Shown here piece after piece: positions 1 through 9,127 of a DNA stretch of 64,000 nt. Each line of letters opens with the position of its first letter. Positions within the stretch are counted from its first letter, which is position 1. The notes beneath the pieces were generated by a model. The model was given only the letters and a program-made list of their open reading frames with translations, was not told the origin of the DNA and ran no database searches. The position numbers were made by a program, and so were the translations under genes. Source of the DNA: Labyrinthula sp. Ha (taxonomy: Eukaryota; Sar; Bigyra; Labyrinthulida; Labyrinthulaceae); the NCBI GenBank assembly GCA_015227615.1, contig JAALGZ010000023.1, positions 248,001-312,000 of the forward strand, written 5' to 3'.

Positions 1-2243
1 TTTTTTCCATTAAAACAAAGAGATAGATCAACTTTTAAAATATTTCCAAGTTCAAGTAACATTTTTTTTTTGAAATAAAGTTTGTTTGAATATAATAAAA
101 AGAATAATAAAGGTGAAGAAGAAGTATTGAATAATTTTGTATTGTATGAAATTAAGGAATGTTTAATAAAATATTGAAAAAAAACACAAAATTCATCTTT
201 GAAAGAAGAAGAATCATAACTATAATGATGTATTGATAAAACAAAAAAACCATCAAAATATGATAAATTTTGTGTTTCTTTTGGTCTTAACCAATCAGGA
301 AAATTATAAAATTGAGGAACACAATTTTCACTCTCCATAAAACTTTTTCCAAAATTATTCATACAAAAATCTTCAAATATTTCTATTTTCTTATGATCTT
401 CACTTTGCATTTCATAGTAACTATTTACTCTTTTAGAAAAAAATTTTCCAAACATTTTCTTTACTCTTTCATAACTTTCGTTTGAAGTTTTATCTTTTAA
501 TAAAGATAAACAAATTTCTAAATCATCAGAATCTAATTTAAGAACAAATTCTGTCAAATCTAAACTTTCTTCTTTTCTTATATAAAAACCCTTTTCTTTC
601 AAGAATTTAGTTGCTTGACCAAATTCACCACTAAAAGAAACACAAACAGATTCCATTAAATTTAAACTTTTCTCTGGAAGATTTTCGTGTAAATTACAAT
701 CTGTTTTTTTAACTTGTTTAAGTAAATACTCAAATTGATCTTTTGCTTCAAAAAAACTTTCATTTAAACACATATCCGAATATAATTGAAAAAATATTGT
801 TTTAATTAAACAATTCTTTTCTTCCTTTGAATAATTTTGTATAAACTTTATTAAAGATTTCAAAAATTCTAAGCGTGTTTCAAAAGTAATATATTTTTCT
901 AAAAATCTTTTTAAATCTTCAATACTTTTATTAAAAGTGTATTTTTTAGAATAAAGATAATCTAAAATTAAATAAACATTATCACTTAAATTTTTCTTGC
1001 AAAAGAATTCAAGTACATCTTGATCATTTATTTTTGTTCTTAATTTAAACTTATATTCATCAACTAGGATTTTTAAAATTTCTAAAAAAACAAAAACATC
1101 ATTTTCATAATTTGGAAAATCATTCATAATATTTTTTAATGAAGTATTTAGAAAAAGTTCTAAATCTACAACATTTTCTTTTTTTGCTTGAGAATAAACA
1201 ACTTGAAAAGATTCTAAAGAAATAAATTCTAAATTATTAATTATTTCTTTTTCTTCATTACAAATACTTCCTCCACCATCAAAAAGAGCTTCTAATAAAC
1301 TTTTTGTATTTTTTCTTGTTTTACAGATTGCTTCTTTTACTAAAATTTCATCAGGTTTAAATCCATATGATAAAAATATTCTTAAACATTTTTCTTTTTC
1401 TCCTTCACAATTACATTCAAAAAGTTGAAAAATATAATCGTAAATATTTTCCTGTATATTTAAAAGTTGTTTTTTTTCCTTTATTAAATTCATGAACTGT
1501 TCAAGAACAGTGGAAGAATGTGTACTTAAACAAAGCTGCAAAAAATTTTTTTCAGAATAACATTTTTTAAAAAAATCAACATCAACTTGAAAAAGTAAAT
1601 CAATTAAATCTAAATTTTGAATAAAACATAACTCAATATAAATTCTTCCCAATATTTTCACATTTTCATTTATAAATTCATTAAATCCATGCAATAAAAG
1701 TGTTCTAAAATATTTTTGATCGTTGGCAAACAATAATTGTAATAAAAAGTTAACGGCTAAATCTTCATTTTTGTATGCTTGAAATTTGAACCGACTCAAT
1801 TTTCGTGTGATAGCAAAAAATATTTCATAATTATTAATATCTATAGAAAGTGTTAAAGGAGTGTGAAGTTCAACAGAAGAAAAAATTTGATTATCAGATT
1901 CTGTCGTTTCATCGTCTTGAAAAGTTTCATCTTCTTGTGGATGTTTTTTCACAGCAAGATCAATAGAATCCAAATCCAATAAGAACTCAACAACTTCAAG
2001 ATCTTCGAATAAAATTGCACAATGAAGATAAGTTAGGTCATTTATTCTTTGTGTATTTATTTGGTTTATATCAGCTTTTCCCACTTGTTTTTTTATTTTA
2101 TTTAAATAATTTTGAAATTCTTTGGTGGAAGAATCTCCTGAGATTTTTTTTGAAGGTTTTTTTCGCTTTAAACTTCGATATTCTAAATATTTGAAGAAAC
2201 TAGGTGCTCTTTTAGGTATTTGAAACTTTTCAAAATTGCTCAT
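1..2243 (-). CDS. Ankyrin-repeat-like protein, 3' end outside the window
   Basis: One minus-strand frame stays open from the ATG at 2243 to the window edge, about 747 codons, so the C-terminus is not seen. The protein starts MSNFEKFQIPKRAPSFFKYL. Residues about 59-98 read as an ankyrin-type repeat (INTQRINDLTYLHCAILFED, then a VVEFLLDL helix). A second unit with a TPLTLSIDINNYEI core follows, and later stretches (helix pairs ending in LLLHGF, FLSYGF, LFDGGG) look like degenerate ankyrin helices. The rest is rich in Lys, Glu, Phe and Asn, with no signal peptide or clear catalytic motif. Ankyrin repeats usually mediate protein binding; no function can be given beyond that. The unbroken frame in such AT-rich DNA makes this a real gene; the ankyrin assignment is less sure. 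The DNA upstream of the start carries no recognisable neighbour for 3.5 kb. Confidence 0.8.
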   Translation of the reverse strand, partial: MSNFEKFQIPKRAPSFFKYLEYRSLKRKKPSKKISGDSSTKEFQNYLNKIKKQVGKADINQINTQRINDLTYLHCAILFEDLEVVEFLLDLDSIDLAVKKHPQEDETFQDDETTESDNQIFSSVELHTPLTLSIDINNYEIFFAITRKLSRFKFQAYKNEDLAVNFLLQLLFANDQKYFRTLLLHGFNEFINENVKILGRIYIELCFIQNLDLIDLLFQVDVDFFKKCYSEKNFLQLCLSTHSSTVLEQFMNLIKEKKQLLNIQENIYDYIFQLFECNCEGEKEKCLRIFLSYGFKPDEILVKEAICKTRKNTKSLLEALFDGGGSICNEEKEIINNLEFISLESFQVVYSQAKKENVVDLELFLNTSLKNIMNDFPNYENDVFVFLEILKILVDEYKFKLRTKINDQDVLEFFCKKNLSDNVYLILDYLYSKKYTFNKSIEDLKRFLEKYITFETRLEFLKSLIKFIQNYSKEEKNCLIKTIFFQLYSDMCLNESFFEAKDQFEYLLKQVKKTDCNLHENLPEKSLNLMESVCVSFSGEFGQATKFLKEKGFYIRKEESLDLTEFVLKLDSDDLEICLSLLKDKTSNESYERVKKMFGKFFSKRVNSYYEMQSEDHKKIEIFEDFCMNNFGKSFMESENCVPQFYNFPDWLRPKETQNLSYFDGFFVLSIHHYSYDSSSFKDEFCVFFQYFIKHSLISYNTKLFNTSSSPLLFFLLYSNKLYFKKKMLLELGNILKVDLSLCFNGK

Positions 2244-5200
2244 TTTGTGGTTTTCTGGGTTTTTTAACGTTTTGTTTTGTTGCAGTTTTTGATTCAGTTT
2301 TTCAATCAAAAGTGCCAGAAAAGTCCGTCTGTTTCGGTCAATGCAAAATTCTCATCTATGCCCAGTTTGACCATCCCGATATAATAGCCGAAATACCCGA
2401 TATATATAAATTCAATACGAGAAACTATAAAACGTCTCGCTACTTTTTACTATGAAACCCATATTATGTAGCAGCAAAAATGATATCTCAGTTGATTTAA
2501 AACTCTCGAAAAAAAAAGTCTCGACTTCTTTCCCACTATGTTTTGTCGAAAGAAGTCAATACCGGTAATAAAAAGAAATCGCTCTTCTCAACCAACTAGA
2601 TTAATGTTCCGTTTACTTTGTTTAAAAAGAAGAAGTCTTTATAAGTTTCTGATGAAAAGCTTATGAAATTCAAAGAAACCATAAAAGCCAAAGCAGTCTA
2701 TCTAAAGCTATTGAACTCTTTGGAAACATGAGAAGACAAGACTCTTAAGGTTCACTTTCTTCAGAGCTATACGCTTACAGTTGGCAAGGATTGTCTTCTC
2801 ATCTGTTACAAAAAGTCTCAGTTTTGCAGTAAACTTGGTACAAAAGAAAAGATTTGGTTAGAAAGAAACCAACTCTACGTTGAGGTTGGTCAACGGCAAT
2901 GCATCCAACCTTACGCAAACAAAGAAAAAGTTTCTAGCAGTGTTATTTATTAAACCTTGAGCAAATACGCCCAGTAGAGGTCCATAAAAACAAGAATTAA
3001 GAATTATAATGGAGATAAACGAAAAGTTTCACTATTTTATAAAAGTTTATGCTGCAATCTCTGAAAATTGCTGACTATTAATAAAGATCAGCTTTCATTA
3101 CGTGAGCAAGCTGTATGTGTGAAGAAAATAAGATATTTCAAGTATTGAATACAGTTTATACCACCCAGAAATAAAAGGATAGGTTGTTCACCAGAAAAAT
3201 ATATCCATAGATATCTGAATACAAATTTGTTAACCAGTTGTAAAGCGAAAAGAATGAATTAAATAAACCTGTCTTAGAGTTCATATTCAGGAAAGGAAAA
3301 AAACAAACTTGAAAATATTATACCCATTTTCTCTAAAATCCTGTTTTGATCGATGTATCATCCTCTTCAAGAAGTTCATGACCTAACCTTGCTACGTTTC
3401 AGCTTATTTTTTCCAAGGCAACAAACCGTGGTTTCTGAGGTCAAGCTCTTTCCATTGAGCAGTTGTCGCACCAATAAGCCCAAATTTAGGCCATTTTGCT
3501 TTGAACGTACTAAAATTTACTTCGAGTATAGTCCTTTATTTATAGTGTCAGATAGGTACTGAAATGAATATCTCTGGTGTCACTTTGTTAGCTTTAGGGA
3601 AATGCCTGAACTTTTTATTGTATTAGTTTTGCTTAGTCAACGGATATGATAAAAAATATCAATAATTAAATGATAATTGTTTTGATTCTGATTACCAATA
3701 AAAGAATTAGGATTTTTGTTTTTGTCAAATGATCATGATTTTACTCTGGTTATCAATTGATTATCTGTAATTAAAGGCAATGGTTGGCAAATTGTCAGAA
3801 TCAACCAATAAGAAAAAAGAAGGCTTATTTCTTCTTGATAAATTATTAATGAATCAAATCAAATTCCACCCCTATTTTATCCTGCCATTTGAATTTTTTT
3901 TCTAAGAATTCTACGTTGGATAAATAGGGAATTAGAGAGAAAATTTCTCGGATACTCTCTGAGATTCATCGAAATAGAAAACTTGGGTTGCATTCTTGGT
4001 GTCTAAGTTTAACCTAAATAATCCAAGGAACAATAGATACATTTTTTTGTAAGCAGAATTTATCCAAATGAAGACATCAAAGATCCTGTAAGTGAGAACT
4101 TATATTAAATATCCTGGTTGTAACTGTGAACGGTGCTCAAACACTTAATATCGTTGTTTTTAGATTTAAGCTCTTTTCTAATGCCAACTTATCGATGATA
4201 TCTCTTCATCGTCCCCAGAATTCTCTAAGAGCTTTTCTTTCATCTTGAGGAATTGCTTAGAAGATTCTCAGATACTTATTATGAAAACCTGTTTGAGTCC
4301 GAGCCTAAGCCAGATATCCTACTTCGGCATTCAGCAAGACTAAATGTGCTTAAAACACTGAAGTAACTGTTGTGGTTCTGATCTTAAATGCTTTATGTAG
4401 CCTTCTCTCTGGAAAATATGAAAGTGTCTTAGAAGAAACTTTTTTGAAAAATAATTATATATTGGGCCAAAACAGCGCAGTATACTATTAGAATCTTGTA
4501 TCGTGTATGAGAGGTTTACGGAGTGCCCTGTTACTATGTGAGATGCAATAGTGACACTATGAATATTTAGTAGATATGCCGTCTACACTGTCTTGGGCAA
4601 TGCATAAGAAAAATTTAAAGCATTTAACGGTATACTCTAGCTTAAAGAACTGAACAAGATAGCTATTATATCTCCATAAAAACGCCAATTCTAATGAAAC
4701 TAAACTAGCAAGGGATCATTTATGAAGAATACTGAAAATGGGAACTAATACCTAATTGTTTTTCGAAACAAGTCGAACACAGTTGAATTAGTTAGCCAAT
4801 GTGATATAGTACATTGTTTAACTGACTATCAATACATTAAATTATCTCGGAGACCTGAACAGTTTTCCAGAAAAATTAAACCGGTTAGACAACAAGCAAG
4901 ATGTTTAATCATATCTGTCCATTCAGGAATTATCATTATATATTCAAAAATCAGTGATCTACGACGGTTAGGGGTAACTCAAACAGTTAATAAGAATATA
5001 TAGTTCTAAAATTTAGCTAGGTAAAAATTTATTTTCTTCTAGATTAATGTCATACTTAGGGTCCCTTCAATTTTAAGGGCTGTGGTATTGGCTTTTCTAA
5101 GATAAAGCGTCGATGTTTCCTACTTAGACAGGCTGACACTGTACAGAACATTAGGAATTTAGGGTAACTAAATAGTTCTTATAAGATAAATATTGATTCT

Positions 5201-5750
5201 TATTTGGAAAAATTGGCAATCAACTATTATTCATAAGGTTATTAAATACATCACTTTCACTTTATTATGCATGAGATGACATGTCTAGGGCTAATACTCG
5301 AGAAGCTTGCGTGAGTGCAAAGAAATTAACTTTGGTTAATCTTAAATTATGTTGCTCATTAAAAGTTTAATAGATATATAGCCTGCTTAATCAAGTGTCC
5401 ATTTATGGTCTCAATTTCTCTCTAAGTTATTGCCTTGGGTTCGCATTTTCATTATTCGTATATTCTAAAATAGCAACAAACTGAGAATTTTCCCAAAATA
5501 TCTGCATACCGGAAACCACACCAGATCAACTACCAGGAAAAAAGCAGAAACTAAACAGAAAGACCGTAATTCCTGAAACCTTGCAATCAAATTACACTTA
5601 ATCCAAGGAAAATCTAAACTACATTAAAGGTATATTCCTTAATTTCCATTCAAATCCATATTTCCAAGAATCAAAATATCCAAATCTTTATCTTGTTTTC
5701 CTTAAATATCTTTTCCCCGATTTTCTTATTTCCTAGCTTAAAAAATTTCA
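2244..5750. other. Intergenic region with decayed coding-like debris
   Basis: No intact gene is visible in 3.5 kb. A plus-strand stretch at about 2530-2955 has coding-like composition (its last ~65 codons, about 2755-2952, form a continuous run), but it is interrupted several times and matches no family I recognise. A short coding-like run also occurs near 4265-4365. Both could be remnants of a mobile element or of a host gene. The other short open frames here look like chance. Confidence 0.45.
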
Positions 5751-8450
5751 ATGAAAAGATTCATTTTAAACCGACAACTTTTTGTCCGTTCAAGATACGC
5801 GTATAATTTAAACAGACAACTTTCAACATTTCTTGACTCATACAGTGCGCATGTAAGTGAACGTGCCGAATTAAACATAGTACCAAAACCTTTGGACGCC
5901 ACCCAAACAGCTGACTTAATCTCTGAGTTAAAGTCTTCGAAAGTAGCTGATGATAATTTGTTGAACCTTTTGGAAACCCGTGTACCACCGGGTGTGGATG
6001 AGGCGGCATATGTGAAGGCAAGTTTTCTTGCCTCAGTGGCCCTAGGAGAAACTACTTCGGCAAGCCTTTCTGCCGAGCATGCCGCTAAATTATTGGGTAC
6101 AATGTTGGGAGGATACAATATTGAGCCACTTATAAAACTCTTATCGAGTGATAATTCGGAGATTGCAAAGATAGCTGCAGAAGGATTGAAAAGAACTTTG
6201 TTGATGTTCGATGCGTTTCATGACGTAGAGGAACTTGCTAATGGTGGAAATGAGTATGCGAAAGATGTGATTAAGAGTTGGGCTGATGCTGAATGGTTTC
6301 TGGAAAAGCCCAAGGTTCCTGAAAAATATAGATTAAAGGTTTTTAAAGTCACTGGAGAAACGAATACTGATGACTTGTCACCTGCACCTGATGCATGGAG
6401 TCGTCCAGACATTCCTCTGCATGCTTTGGCTATGTTGAAGAATCCTCGAGAGGGAATTGATGACGCTATGAAGCAGATCGAGGACATGAATGCGTCTGCG
6501 AAGGAGATTGAAGGAAGATCCGGTGAGAAGGTATCAGTAGCATATGTTGGAGATGTTGTTGGAACTGGATCAAGTAGAAAAAGTGCTACAAACTCAGTGC
6601 TATGGTTTTTTGGGGATGAAATGAACTACATTCCAAATAAGAAATCTGGCGGAGTTTGCATTGGAGGTAAAATTGCTCCTATTTTTTACAATACTATGGA
6701 GGATTCTGGTGCTTTACCTTTGGAAATGGACGTATCGAACTTGAACATGGGGGATTTGATCGATGTTTACCCTTATGAAGGAAAAGTGGTTCGAATTGAT
6801 CCGGAAACTTTGGAAGAAAAAGAAGAGATAACTTCATTTGGACTCAAGACTGATGTCCTTTTAGATGAGGTTCAAGCAGGAGGTAGAATTCCGTTGATCA
6901 TTGGAAGAGGATTAACATCAAAAGCTAGAGAGTCTCTTGGATTAGGACCTAGTGATGTTTTCAGAACTGTAGGAGGGGCTTCTGAAGGAGAAAATCAAGG
7001 ATTTACTCTTGCACAAAAAATGGTGGGTCAGGCTTGTGGAGTTGATGGAGTTTTGCCAGGAACATATTGCGAGCCAAAAATGACCACCGTGGGCTCCCAA
7101 GACACTACTGGACCTATGACGAGAGATGAGCTAAAGGATCTTGCTTGTTTGGGTTTCCAAGCGGATCTAGTTATGCAGAGTTTCTGTCATACAGCCGCAT
7201 ATCCTAAACCTGTGGATGTGATAACTCATCACACTCTACCTGACTTTATTATGACAAGAGGTGGTGTTAGTTTAAGACCAGGGGATGGAATCATCCATAG
7301 TTGGTTGAATAGAATGCTTCTTCCTGATACTGTGGGAACTGGAGGTGATTCTCATACAAGATTTCCTCTTGGAATTTCTTTCCCTGCTGGATCTGGATTA
7401 GTTGCTTTTGCTGCTGCTACAGGAGTCATGCCTTTAGATATGCCAGAGAGTGTTTTGGTCAGATTTAAAGGAGAAATGCAACCTGGAATTACGTTAAGAG
7501 ATTTAGTTCATGCGATTCCTTACCAAGCTATTCAGGAAGGATTGCTTACTGTGGAAAAGAAAGGAAAAAAGAATATCTTTAGTGGAAGAATTTTGGAGAT
7601 TGAGGGTCTTGGACACTTGAAATGTGAACAGGCTTTTGAGTTAAGTGATGCGTCCGCTGAGAGATCCGCGGCTGGATGTACCATTAAGTTAGATGAGGAA
7701 CCTATCGCGGAGTACTTGAAGAGTAACATCGTTATGTTGAACTGGATGATCTCTGAAGGATATGGAGATCCAAGAACTATAGAAAGAAGAATCAAGAAGA
7801 TGGAAGACTGGTTGGCAAACCCTGTTCTTCTTGAAGCGGACAAGAATGCTAAATATGCAGCAGAGATTGAAATTGATTTGAATAACTTGAAGGAACCTGT
7901 TCTTTGTGCGCCTAATGATCCAGATGATGCTCGTCTTCTATCCGAAGTAGCTGGAGAACAAGTAGATGAAGTTTTCATTGGTTCCTGTATGACAAATATC
8001 GGACACTTTAGAGCTGCAGGAAAACTTTTAGAGAAACAAACTGGTGAGCTAAATACTCGTTTATGGATTGCTCCTCCTACGAAGATGGACGAAGCACAAT
8101 TGACTGAAGAAGGATTTTATGCAACCTTTGGAAAAGCAGGTGCAAGAACAGAGATGCCTGGATGCAGTTTATGTATGGGAAATCAAGCTAGAGTGAAAGA
8201 TAAATCTACTGTGGTAAGTACTAGTACAAGAAACTTTCCAAACAGATTAGGAACTGGTGCGAATGTATATCTAGCCTCTGCTGAACTTGCTGCTGTTTCA
8301 AGTATCCTTGGAAAACTTCCATCTATAGAAGAGTACACAGAGTACATGAAGGATGTTAATGCAGTTGCTGCTGATACATATAGATATCTCAATTTCAATG
8401 AGATTGACTCATATGTAGCTGCTGCAGAAAAAGCTAAGTCTTCTGCTTAA
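5751..8450 (+). CDS. acnB: Aconitase B (aconitate hydratase 2), mitochondrial
   Basis: 899 residues. Isomerises citrate and isocitrate via cis-aconitate in the TCA cycle; bacterial AcnB also hydrates 2-methyl-cis-aconitate. From residue about 28 the protein is collinear with bacterial AcnB (about 865 residues): an N-terminal HEAT-like domain with [14 protein letters not shown] and [14 protein letters not shown], then the swivel domain with [20 protein letters not shown], then the catalytic domains. The [4Fe-4S] cysteines are present at C746 (GSCMTN) and at C805 and C808 (GCSLCMGN). The extra 27 residues at the front ([18 protein letters not shown]...) are rich in Arg and hydroxyl residues with no acidic residue, a typical mitochondrial presequence. 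The start is the first ATG in frame and gives this presequence. The domain order (HEAT and swivel first) separates it from the AcnA/mitochondrial ACO2 type common in eukaryotes. Its stop lies 2 bp from the stop of the convergent WW-domain gene. Acquisition from a bacterium or a plastid/mitochondrial ancestor is an inference. Confidence 0.97.
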   Translation: MKRFILNRQLFVRSRYAYNLNRQLSTFLDSYSAHVSERAELNIVPKPLDATQTADLISELKSSKVADDNLLNLLETRVPPGVDEAAYVKASFLASVALGETTSASLSAEHAAKLLGTMLGGYNIEPLIKLLSSDNSEIAKIAAEGLKRTLLMFDAFHDVEELANGGNEYAKDVIKSWADAEWFLEKPKVPEKYRLKVFKVTGETNTDDLSPAPDAWSRPDIPLHALAMLKNPREGIDDAMKQIEDMNASAKEIEGRSGEKVSVAYVGDVVGTGSSRKSATNSVLWFFGDEMNYIPNKKSGGVCIGGKIAPIFYNTMEDSGALPLEMDVSNLNMGDLIDVYPYEGKVVRIDPETLEEKEEITSFGLKTDVLLDEVQAGGRIPLIIGRGLTSKARESLGLGPSDVFRTVGGASEGENQGFTLAQKMVGQACGVDGVLPGTYCEPKMTTVGSQDTTGPMTRDELKDLACLGFQADLVMQSFCHTAAYPKPVDVITHHTLPDFIMTRGGVSLRPGDGIIHSWLNRMLLPDTVGTGGDSHTRFPLGISFPAGSGLVAFAAATGVMPLDMPESVLVRFKGEMQPGITLRDLVHAIPYQAIQEGLLTVEKKGKKNIFSGRILEIEGLGHLKCEQAFELSDASAERSAAGCTIKLDEEPIAEYLKSNIVMLNWMISEGYGDPRTIERRIKKMEDWLANPVLLEADKNAKYAAEIEIDLNNLKEPVLCAPNDPDDARLLSEVAGEQVDEVFIGSCMTNIGHFRAAGKLLEKQTGELNTRLWIAPPTKMDEAQLTEEGFYATFGKAGARTEMPGCSLCMGNQARVKDKSTVVSTSTRNFPNRLGTGANVYLASAELAAVSSILGKLPSIEEYTEYMKDVNAVAADTYRYLNFNEIDSYVAAAEKAKSSA

Positions 8451-8452
8451 GT

Positions 8453-9001
8453 TTAAACACATTTCCATTGAACGATATTCTTAATAGGATGCCAGAAATA
8501 TATCTTGTTCTTTGCTTTGATCAACTTCCACCCTTCTGGAATAATTAGTCCTTTAGATTGACTCCAATCTGGACTTATTTTATCTCCTAATAAAACACTC
8601 GGATCAACGATTGCACAACCAGAACTCTTGTGACGATATACGTCAAACTCAAGCTCATCGAGTCCTACTTTCTTCTTTACAAACCTCCAATTCTTGTTTA
8701 AAGAAATTTGAGGTTTTTTACTAGAGGAAAGAATTTCTTTCAAACCAGTTCCTTCTTGAAGGTTTTTTCGCTTTCTTGTTTGTTCCTTTACTTCTTTCTT
8801 ATAATCCTGTTGTTGAACGGAAGAAGTGTCTCTATGCTGCTTTAGAAGATTAAGGGTATTATCCTTTATTTGAAATATCGAATTTTGTTTTCCATAATGA
8901 TTTAATTCAGATTTTCGTTTTTCACTGGAATTAAAATAATCAAGAGCCTCTTTTCGTGCTTTTTCTGCTTCTTTTTGTTTTTCTCTCCAATTCTTCGACA
9001 T
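8453..9001 (-). CDS. WW-domain protein
   Basis: 182 residues from the ATG at 9001, which is the first true ATG of the frame (MSKNWREKQKEAEKARKEAL). The N-terminal half is a highly charged Lys/Glu/Arg/Gln helix likely to form a coiled coil. The last ~30 residues form a WW domain: IPEGWKLIKAKN, then IYFWHP and VQWKCV, giving W-x(n)-YFW-x(n)-W spacing. The F-W-H-P form of the aromatic block recalls the PQBP1-like WW class of splicing-associated proteins, but that link is only suggestive. WW domains bind proline-rich peptides. The gene converges on acnB with 2 bp between stop codons, and diverges from the beta-helix/RING gene across 126 bp. A decayed copy of its 5' part accompanies the second beta-helix/RING gene near 36.9 kb. 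Confidence 0.75.
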   Translation of the reverse strand: MSKNWREKQKEAEKARKEALDYFNSSEKRKSELNHYGKQNSIFQIKDNTLNLLKQHRDTSSVQQQDYKKEVKEQTRKRKNLQEGTGLKEILSSSKKPQISLNKNWRFVKKKVGLDELEFDVYRHKSSGCAIVDPSVLLGDKISPDWSQSKGLIIPEGWKLIKAKNKIYFWHPIKNIVQWKCV

Positions 9002-9127
9002 TATATTAAATATAATATATCGGCATATCGATAACTTACGGTATATACTATGACACAAATAAATACATAAAATTTCAATACCGTTACTTATCGATACAAC
9101 AGAGATCTACTACCGGTAAATATTCCC
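9002..9127. promoter_or_regulatory. Short divergent promoter region
   Basis: 126 bp separate the start codons of the WW-domain gene (minus) and the beta-helix/RING gene (plus), so both promoters must lie here or inside the genes. It contains two ATCGAT boxes and the palindrome TACCGGTA at 9111-9118, about 10 bp before the plus-strand ATG. The plus-proximal half (from about 9085) is preserved almost exactly upstream of the second gene copy, while the WW-proximal half has diverged there. No TATA box can be assigned in such AT-rich sequence. Confidence 0.5.

Noticed and set aside
3353-3562. 69-codon open frame in the region before acnB
   Set aside because: No domain, no coding context; length is compatible with chance.
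5738-8398. Open frames on the strand opposite acnB (for example 5738-6118, 7532-7978)
   Set aside because: They are antisense shadows of a strongly conserved gene and show no domain of their own.
9002-9058. Upstream extension of the WW-domain protein
   Set aside because: The frame is open there but has no ATG; the first ATG is at 9001, and the extension would occupy the divergent promoter.
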